The notes under the pieces: generated by a model
The model's database searches: none
The model's input: the letters and a program-made list of their open reading frames with translations, nothing else
Told to the model about the DNA's origin: nothing
DNA from: CAZBBB01 sp964490005
Lineage (GTDB): Bacteria > Planctomycetota > B15-G4
Direction of reading: 5' to 3'
DNA length: 10,592 nucleotides
Assembly (NCBI GenBank): GCA_964490005.1
Contig: CAZBBB010000107.1
Span: 1 to 10,592 of the forward strand
Translations under genes and position numbers: made by a program
In this document: piece after piece, positions 5,570 to 10,592 of the stretch
How positions within the stretch are numbered: position 1 is the stretch's first letter
How the letters are laid out: every line of letters starts with the position of its first letter

Positions 5570-6514
5570 GTGATCGCCCTCGTCACCGGCGCGGGCGGCT
5601 TCGCCGGACGCCACCTCGTGGCGCGCCTGCTCCGCGACGGTCACGAGGTGCTCGCGGCGGGCCCGCCCGAGGCCGAGACGCCGGCGGGCGCCCGCTGGGC
5701 CGAACTCGACGTGACCGACGGCACGGCGGTCGAGCGCCTGCTGGGCGAGGCCCGACCCGAGCTTGTCTTCCACCTGGCCGGCTTCGCGCACGTCGGTCAG
5801 GCCGAGCAGCGCCCCGAGGCCTGCCTGGCGGTCAACTTCGGCGGCGCGCGCCACGTGCTCGAAGCTTGTCTGGCCCGCTGCCCGGGGGCGCGCGTGCTGC
5901 TCGTGAGCAGCGCCGAGGTCTACGGCCCGGTGCCCGCCGAACGCATGCCCGTCGTCGAGAGCGAGCCGCGGCGGCCGGCGACCGTCTACGCCGTAAGCAA
6001 GGCCGCCGCCGAGCTGGCCGCGAGCCACGCGGTGGCCCGCGGCCTCGACGTCGTCGTGGTGCGCCCCTTCAACCACATCGGTCCCGGACAGTCGGACGCC
6101 TTCGTCGCCTCGTCCTTCGCGCACCAGATCGCGCGCATCGAGGCCGGGCGCCAGCCGCCCGTCCTGCGCGTCGGCAATTTGCGCGCCGTCCGCGACATGA
6201 TGCACGTGCGCGACGCGGTCGAGGCCTACGTGCGCCTGGCCGAGCGGGGCCTGCGCGGCGAGGCCTACAACGTGACGAGCGGGTGCGCGGTGTCCATCCA
6301 GGACGTCCTCGACGGGTTGCTCGCGCTGGCGCGCGTGCCGATCGAGGTCGAGCAGGATCCGTCCCGGCTGCGCGCCGGCGACGCGCCCGTGTTCCACGGC
6401 TCGGCGGAGAAGCTCGCGCGCGCCACCGGCCTGCGGCCGGGTCTCGACCTGCCGGCCGTGCTGCGCGAGGTGCTCGACTACTGGCGCGCCAGGGAGCCGG
6501 CCGAGGCGCGGTAG
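5570..6514 (+). CDS. rmd: Probable GDP-4-keto-6-deoxy-D-mannose reductase
   Basis: This 314-aa extended SDR protein probably reduces the Gmd product to GDP-D-rhamnose. The NAD(P) loop is TGAGGFAG at 6-13. Catalytic residues are Ser113/Ser114 (VSSAEVYG), Tyr140 and Lys144 (YAVSK). The stretch RPFNHIGPGQSDAFV at 165-179 and the phrase QIARIEAG are characteristic of Rmd-type reductases as I know them. Position right behind gmd with a 1-bp gap supports the pathway assignment. The GTG at 5570 begins MIALVTGAGG, so no alternative start is needed. The product stereochemistry cannot be read from sequence; GDP-6-deoxy-talose or another 6-deoxyhexose is possible. The last 37 bp overlap the 3' end of the opposing amidase gene. 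Confidence 0.88.
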   Translation: MIALVTGAGGFAGRHLVARLLRDGHEVLAAGPPEAETPAGARWAELDVTDGTAVERLLGEARPELVFHLAGFAHVGQAEQRPEACLAVNFGGARHVLEACLARCPGARVLLVSSAEVYGPVPAERMPVVESEPRRPATVYAVSKAAAELAASHAVARGLDVVVVRPFNHIGPGQSDAFVASSFAHQIARIEAGRQPPVLRVGNLRAVRDMMHVRDAVEAYVRLAERGLRGEAYNVTSGCAVSIQDVLDGLLALARVPIEVEQDPSRLRAGDAPVFHGSAEKLARATGLRPGLDLPAVLREVLDYWRAREPAEAR

Positions 6515-7644
6515 GTGTTCACCCAGGTCTGCAGCGCGGCCCCCGGGCACTCGGTCGGGTCGGGCCGGACCTCCTTGTGCGTCCGCACGGCGCTCGTCGA
6601 GAGGCCGAAGCGGGCGCGGCAACTGTCGAGCAGGCGCTTGAGCGACGCGAGTTGCGGCGCCGGCACCGGCCCCTTGTCGAAGTCGCCGAGCAGGCAGATG
6701 CCGATCGCGCCCTGGTTGAGCCCGGCGCCCTCGTGCGCGCCCTGCCAGCGCAGCGCACGCCCCTCCCAGATGCCGCCCATCGGGTCGATCATGAAGTGGT
6801 AGCCGAGGTCGGCCCACTTCTCCTGGTGGCTCGACTGGATGCCGCGGATCTCCACCGCGGCGCGCGCCGGCGTGAGCGCCAGCGTCGGCAGCGCGGTGTG
6901 GTGCACCGTGAGCCGCGCGATGGGGGTCATCGCGTCGTATTTGCCCTTGATCGGCGCGGCGCCCCACTCCGAGCGCACGTGGATCTCGGGCAGCAGGTCG
7001 CGCGGGTCGGCGGGGATGCCGCCCGGCAGCGCCGCGCTCGTCGCGACCGGAACCGCCGCCGCGGACGGCACGGCGCTCGGGGGCAGCAGCTTGCGTTCGA
7101 GCATCGCCAGGCGCAGGTCGTTGGGACGGCGGATGCGCTTGCGCCAGGTCGCCGCGGCCGCGTCGTCCCGGGCGGCGCGCGCCGCGATGTAGGCCGACAT
7201 GGCGAGGTCGTCCTGGTCGCGCACCGTGCCGAGTTCGAGGTCGAGCGCGTCGCCGAAGCGCTTGGCGGCCGACGAATAGCGGCCCGAGGCCATCTCGGCC
7301 GCCGCCCAGTCGCGGTAGATGCGCCAGGCCAGCTCACCGTGCCGGGAGGGCGCCTCGTCGAGCGCCCGGCCGAAAGCCAGCGCCGCCGAACGGTGCCGCC
7401 CGTTGGCGGACAGGGCGCGCCCCTCGAGCCAGCGCAGTTCGGCGCGCGTCTCGGGCTTGCGCGCGCGGCCGATCTCCTTGCCGATCAGGGCCAGCGCCTC
7501 GTCGGGCCGATCGGCCTTCAGCAGCGCCTCGATGCCCGCGACCGTCGCGGTCTTCGCCGGCGCGACCGCGACTTCGCTGCCGGCGGGCGCGACGCAGCCC
7601 GCAAGCAGCAGCAGGATCGGCAGGAGCGCAGGACCGCGTCGCAT
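6478..7644 (-). CDS. PGRP/Amidase_2-type N-acetylmuramoyl-L-alanine amidase, lipoprotein
   Basis: The 388-aa product starts with a lipoprotein signal (MRRG, hydrophobic core, lipobox LAGC with Cys17). Residues 35-165 are alpha-helical and rich in Ala/Arg and look like degenerate tetratricopeptide repeats. A Pro/Ala-rich linker follows at about 188-212. The C-terminal zinc amidase domain of the T7-lysozyme/PGRP fold spans about 220-385. Its expected ligands are His248 (VHHTA), His356 (RTHKEV) and Cys366 (TECPG), with Tyr282 (LGYHF) at the catalytic tyrosine position. It would cleave the bond between MurNAc and L-Ala of peptidoglycan or muropeptides at the outer membrane. All catalytic residues are present. 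The gene follows the MFS gene by 39 bp and its tail overlaps rmd. The ATG lacks a good Shine-Dalgarno site. Confidence 0.93.
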   Translation of the reverse strand: MRRGPALLPILLLLAGCVAPAGSEVAVAPAKTATVAGIEALLKADRPDEALALIGKEIGRARKPETRAELRWLEGRALSANGRHRSAALAFGRALDEAPSRHGELAWRIYRDWAAAEMASGRYSSAAKRFGDALDLELGTVRDQDDLAMSAYIAARAARDDAAAATWRKRIRRPNDLRLAMLERKLLPPSAVPSAAAVPVATSAALPGGIPADPRDLLPEIHVRSEWGAAPIKGKYDAMTPIARLTVHHTALPTLALTPARAAVEIRGIQSSHQEKWADLGYHFMIDPMGGIWEGRALRWQGAHEGAGLNQGAIGICLLGDFDKGPVPAPQLASLKRLLDSCRARFGLSTSAVRTHKEVRPDPTECPGAALQTWVNTYRASAGSLARQ

Positions 7645-7683
7645 GGTGTCGAGCGCAGAGCATTTCAGCCACGAGGGCCGCTT

Positions 7684-8916
7684 TCAAGCGGCTTCGGCGG
7701 CGGCGACGGGTGCCGGCCTCCACGTCGCGTGCAGCACGACAGCCGCGAGCGCGGCGGCGAGCGCGAGCGCCGCGTAACTGCCGCGCAGCGCCGAGCCGAG
7801 CGCGGCATCCCAGGTTCCCAGGGCGAGCAGCGCGCCGAAGGCCAGCCGCGCCAGCAGGCTCTGCAGCGAGAGCAGCGCGGCCCGCTGCTCGGCCGGGATG
7901 CGGTGGTTGAGCGAGGTGCGTCCGATCGGTTGCAGGAACGCGAAGCTCACCTGCTGCAGGCAGAACAACGGGAAGACCCAGCCGCCGCCGGCCAGCGCCA
8001 GGCCCGCGAAGGACAGTGCCTGCAGGCCGACCACGAGTCCGGAGGTGAGCCGCTCGCCATAGCGTCCGTGCACGCGCCGCACGACGTAGACCGACAGCCC
8101 GGCCACCAGGTTCAAGGCGCCGAGCAGCGCGCCGTGCACGCGCAGGTCCGTCGCGCCCTCGGCCAGCAGCGTCGGCTGATAGAGCTGGAAGCCGACGCGC
8201 AGCAGCACGAAGACCACCAGATACCAGGCCAGCCCCCAGGCCACGCCGGGCGCGGCGAGCGCGCCGCGCAGGCCGGGGCGCGGGCCGTGAGCCGCGGCGG
8301 CGGGTACGGGGGCGCGCGGCGGGTCCTTCGCCAGACGCAGGGCGGTGGCCGCCGCGAAGAGCATCACGAGCACCGAGAGGTGGAAGGCCCAGCGGGTGCC
8401 GGCTGCGTGGGCCAGCAGGCCGCCCGCCACGTCGAGCGCGGAGACGCCGAAGAGCCGCCAGCGATGCGCGCTCGCCTCCTCGCGCAGCGCGTCCTGCCGT
8501 CGGCCGCGCGCCGCGAGCTGGTCGTAGAGCCACGCCGAGTCGGCGCCCGAGATCAGCGCGTGCGAGGCGCCCGTCGCCGCCATGGCCCACCAGCAGACGG
8601 CGTAGCTCTGCGCTTCGGCGAGCACGGCGAAGCAGCCGGCCAGTCCCAGCGGTCCCGCGACGAGCAGCGGCCGGCGTCCCCAGCGGTCGGCCAGCCAGCC
8701 GCTCGGCAGCTCGGCGCCGACCATCGCCACGTAGTACGCCGCCCACAGCGCGAGGTACTGGTCGGGCGTGAAGCCGCGATCCACGGTGAACGCCGTGTAC
8801 ATCACCGGGATCCAGGCGAACGCGAAGGTCAGGCCGGCGTAGAGCCGGTAGCGCCGCAGCGACGGCGGCGTGGCCGGCGCGACGGCGGGGAGCGGAGGGT
8901 CGGGCGGCGTGCTCAT
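7684..8916 (-). CDS. Major facilitator superfamily transporter
   Basis: The 410-aa product has about twelve hydrophobic segments in two halves. The MFS motif A, GWLADRWGRRPLL, lies at residues 73-85 between the second and third helices. A charged cytoplasmic loop at about 190-220 separates the halves. No substrate can be assigned. The start at 8916 (MSTPPDPP) is preferred because it gives a normal cytoplasmic N-terminus. A frame open to an ATG at 8985 would add 23 residues that run into the promoter region of the divergent aminotransferase. The pairing with a downstream peptidoglycan amidase might hint at muropeptide or sugar transport, but this is only contextual. Confidence 0.88.
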   Translation of the reverse strand: MSTPPDPPLPAVAPATPPSLRRYRLYAGLTFAFAWIPVMYTAFTVDRGFTPDQYLALWAAYYVAMVGAELPSGWLADRWGRRPLLVAGPLGLAGCFAVLAEAQSYAVCWWAMAATGASHALISGADSAWLYDQLAARGRRQDALREEASAHRWRLFGVSALDVAGGLLAHAAGTRWAFHLSVLVMLFAAATALRLAKDPPRAPVPAAAAHGPRPGLRGALAAPGVAWGLAWYLVVFVLLRVGFQLYQPTLLAEGATDLRVHGALLGALNLVAGLSVYVVRRVHGRYGERLTSGLVVGLQALSFAGLALAGGGWVFPLFCLQQVSFAFLQPIGRTSLNHRIPAEQRAALLSLQSLLARLAFGALLALGTWDAALGSALRGSYAALALAAALAAVVLHATWRPAPVAAAEAA

Positions 8917-8962
8917 GCGCGCTCGGGATTCTCCGCTCGCGCGATCGCCCGGTGCCAGCGCG

Positions 8963-8992
8963 TTGCATGGGCGGGCGCGGCGCACCTATCCT
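8963..8992 (+). promoter_or_regulatory. Candidate promoter for a leaderless aminotransferase transcript
   Basis: TTGCAT (8963-8968) and TATCCT (8987-8992, four of six) are separated by 18 bp. The A of the ATG at 9000 lies 8 nt after the -10, at the normal initiation distance. No Shine-Dalgarno sequence separates the -10 from the ATG. Read the other way the same spot gives TAGGAT, so a divergent start toward the MFS gene is possible but has no good -35. Confidence 0.4.
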
Positions 8993-8999
8993 AGCGCGC

Positions 9000-10181
9000 A
9001 TGTCGATGCCGCAACTCGCAGAGCGCATGTCCCGTCTCGGCACCGAGACGGCCTTCGAAGTCCTCGCCCGGGCCCGCGCGCTCGAGGCGCAGGGACGTTC
9101 GGTCGTCCACCTCGAGATCGGCGAGCCCGACTTCGACACGCCGGCCAACGTCGTCAAGGCCGGGCAGGATGCGCTCGCCAGGGGCTTCACGCACTACGGC
9201 CCCTCGCCCGGACTGCCCGCGCTCCGCGAGGCGATCGCCGAGGACTTCACCCGCCGGCGCGGCGTGCACGTCACGCCCGAGCAGGTCGTGGTGTTCCCCG
9301 GCGGCAAGCCGGTCATGTTCTTCATGATCCTCGCGCTGCTGCAGGAGGGCGACGAGGCGATCTATCCCAACCCGGGCTTCCCGATCTACGAGTCGATGAT
9401 CCGCTTCGTCGGCGCCAAGGCGGTGGCGCTGCCGCTGCGCATGGAGAACGAGTTCCGCGTCGACGTCGACGAACTGAAGTCGCTCGTCACGCCGCGCACC
9501 AAGCTGCTGATCCTCAACTCGCCGCAGAACCCGACCGGGTCGATGCTGACCGACGCGGACCTGCGCGCGATCGGCGCCTTCGCGGCCGAGCGCGGGCTGT
9601 GGGTGCTCTCCGACGAGATCTACAGCCGCATCGCCTACGGACAGGAGCACGTCTCGCTGCTCAAGTACGCCGACCCCGCGCGCACGGTCGTGCTCGACGG
9701 CTTCAGCAAGACCTACGCCATGACCGGCTGGCGGCTGGGTTACGCGATCGCGCCGGCGAACTTCGCGACGCTGCTCGCGCGCCTGCAGACGAACGCCACG
9801 AGCTGCACGGCGAGCTTCACGCAGATGGCGGGCGTCGAGGCGCTGCGCGGCCCGCAGGAGCCCATCGAGCGCATGGTGGCCGAGTTCCGCCAGCGCCGCG
9901 ACCTGATCGTCGCGGGCCTCAACGCGCTCGACGGCGTGCGCTGCGCCAACCCGCACGGCGCCTTCTACGTCTTTCCCGAGATCCGCGGCACGGGCTTCTC
10001 GAGCAAGGAACTCGCGACGCGGCTGCTCGACGAGGCCGGCGTGGCCTGCCTCGCGGGCACCGCCTTCGGCAGCCACGGTGACGGCTTCCTGCGCTTCAGC
10101 TACGCCAACTCGGTCGAGAACATCCGCGAGGCGCTGACGCGCATCGAGGGCTTCCTGGCGCAGGCCGCCGCGCGCGCCTGA
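9000..10181 (+). CDS. PLP-dependent class I/II aminotransferase (AspC/AlaA-like fold)
   Basis: The 393-aa product is a fold-type I aminotransferase. Visible features are the N-terminal LEIGEPDFDTP, the cofactor-phosphate loop PGGKPVMF at 100-107, NPTG with Asn177, Asp205 and Tyr208 (SDEIYSR) that contact PLP, the Schiff-base Lys237 (GFSKTYAMTGWRLGY), and Arg365 (LRFSYA), which binds the substrate carboxylate. All key residues are present. The amino-acid substrate is not determinable by eye. GGKP in the phosphate loop differs from the more common GSKQ-type loop and marks a subfamily. The start at 9000 (MSMPQLAERMSRL) is chosen over an ATG at 8952 because the added residues are low-complexity and overlap the promoter match. 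ATG 9006 is also possible. It ends 23 bp before the Fe-S subunit and may be co-transcribed with it. Confidence 0.93.
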   Translation: MSMPQLAERMSRLGTETAFEVLARARALEAQGRSVVHLEIGEPDFDTPANVVKAGQDALARGFTHYGPSPGLPALREAIAEDFTRRRGVHVTPEQVVVFPGGKPVMFFMILALLQEGDEAIYPNPGFPIYESMIRFVGAKAVALPLRMENEFRVDVDELKSLVTPRTKLLILNSPQNPTGSMLTDADLRAIGAFAAERGLWVLSDEIYSRIAYGQEHVSLLKYADPARTVVLDGFSKTYAMTGWRLGYAIAPANFATLLARLQTNATSCTASFTQMAGVEALRGPQEPIERMVAEFRQRRDLIVAGLNALDGVRCANPHGAFYVFPEIRGTGFSSKELATRLLDEAGVACLAGTAFGSHGDGFLRFSYANSVENIREALTRIEGFLAQAAARA

Positions 10182-10192
10182 GGCGCCGGCAC

Positions 10193-10197
10193 GGGGG
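10193..10197 (+). promoter_or_regulatory. Shine-Dalgarno-like GGGGG that decides the Fe-S protein start
   Basis: GGGGG lies 7 nt before the ATC at 10205. It could pair with the anti-SD with one G-U wobble. No ATG, GTG or TTG occurs nearby in the Fe-S frame. Confidence 0.4.
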
Positions 10198-10204
10198 TCG
10201 ATCC

Positions 10205-10592
10205 ATCCGTTACGGATTCCTGATCGACAACCGCAAGTGCATCGGCTGCCACGCCTGCACCGTGGCCTGCAAGTCCGAGCACGACGTGCCCGTCGGCGTG
10301 AACCGCACCTGGGTCAAGCAGGTCGAGACGGGCGCCTTCCCCGACGTGCGGCGCAGCTTCCACGTGATGCGCTGCAACCACTGCGCCGACTCGCCCTGCA
10401 CCGAGATCTGCCCGGTCACGGCGCTGCACGTGCGCCCCGACGGCATCGTCGACTTCGACAACCGGCGCTGCATCGGCTGCAAGGCCTGCATGCAGGCCTG
10501 CCCCTACGACGCGCTCTACATCGACCCCGACACCCAGACGGCCGCGAAATGCAATTTCTGCTCCCACCGCGTCGACCAGGGCCTCCAGCCCG
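10205..10592 (+). CDS. 4Fe-4S polyferredoxin subunit of a molybdopterin-oxidoreductase-type complex, N-terminal part (runs off the right edge), apparent AUC start
   Basis: The frame encodes IRYGFLIDNRKCIGC and onward for 129 codons with no stop. Cysteine sets visible are CIGCHACTVAC, CNHCADSPCTEIC, CIGCKACMQAC and the start of a fourth, CNFC. This is the four-cluster pattern of electron-transfer subunits such as DmsB, PsrB, NrfC and TtrB. Such subunits pass electrons between a catalytic molybdenum subunit and an NrfD-type membrane anchor. Homologues as I recall them begin MRYGFxID, so the start aligns with the ATC at 10205. In-frame ATG, GTG or TTG codons are absent upstream back into the aminotransferase gene. 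The first downstream one is GTG inside cluster I and would destroy it. Partner genes lie outside the window, so the substrate is unknown. Confidence 0.9.
   Translation, partial: MRYGFLIDNRKCIGCHACTVACKSEHDVPVGVNRTWVKQVETGAFPDVRRSFHVMRCNHCADSPCTEICPVTALHVRPDGIVDFDNRRCIGCKACMQACPYDALYIDPDTQTAAKCNFCSHRVDQGLQP

Noticed and set aside
5327..6967. Leftward open frame across gmd and rmd
   Set aside because: It shows typical antisense codon shadows (runs of His, Arg, Asp, Val) and overlaps two well-supported genes and an out-of-frame part of the amidase.
5866..8994. A rightward open frame of more than 1000 codons spanning rmd, the amidase and the MFS gene
   Set aside because: It is antisense to two clear genes and in another frame of a third. 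Its product is a monotonous Arg/Ala/Gly string with no domain, so the openness comes from base composition.

Overview
The window is chromosomal DNA of a very GC-rich (about 70% by eye) Gram-negative bacterium. Nearly all of it is coding, with short gaps. A tRNA with encoded CCA, an HtrA-type protease, a lipobox amidase and Shine-Dalgarno sites fit Pseudomonadota or a neighbouring high-GC lineage such as Myxococcota. The sequence alone does not settle the phylum. I see no insertion sequence, phage gene, CRISPR array or toxin-antitoxin pair.

Layout. Positions 1-1836 are transcribed leftward: a tRNA-Val(GAC), an HtrA-like serine protease with two PDZ domains, a 49-aa membrane protein of the DUF5989 type, and the start of nadD, which runs off the left edge. 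Positions 1927-6514 are a tight rightward run with gaps of at most about 50 bp: alanine dehydrogenase (ald), a thermonuclease-fold protein, a divergent undecaprenyl-diphosphatase (uppP), GDP-mannose 4,6-dehydratase (gmd) and a GDP-4-keto-6-deoxymannose reductase (rmd). Positions 6478-8916 run leftward again: an MFS transporter followed by a lipoprotein amidase whose 3' end overlaps that of rmd. From 9000 rightward come a class I/II aminotransferase and the N-terminal part of a polyferredoxin electron-transfer subunit, which runs off the right edge.

How the genes relate. gmd and rmd together convert GDP-mannose to GDP-D-rhamnose (or a close 6-deoxyhexose), a precursor of surface polysaccharide. 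UppP recycles the lipid carrier used to assemble such polymers. The amidase, the HtrA protease and the DUF5989 protein are also envelope-related. ald, nadD, the aminotransferase and the Fe-S subunit are metabolic.

No clearly new multi-gene system is visible. The points worth a second look are local: an Fe-S subunit with no ATG, GTG or TTG start (apparently AUC), a tRNA with C instead of U at position 33, an altered and normally highly conserved motif in Gmd, an altered second signature motif in UppP, and an apparently leaderless aminotransferase.
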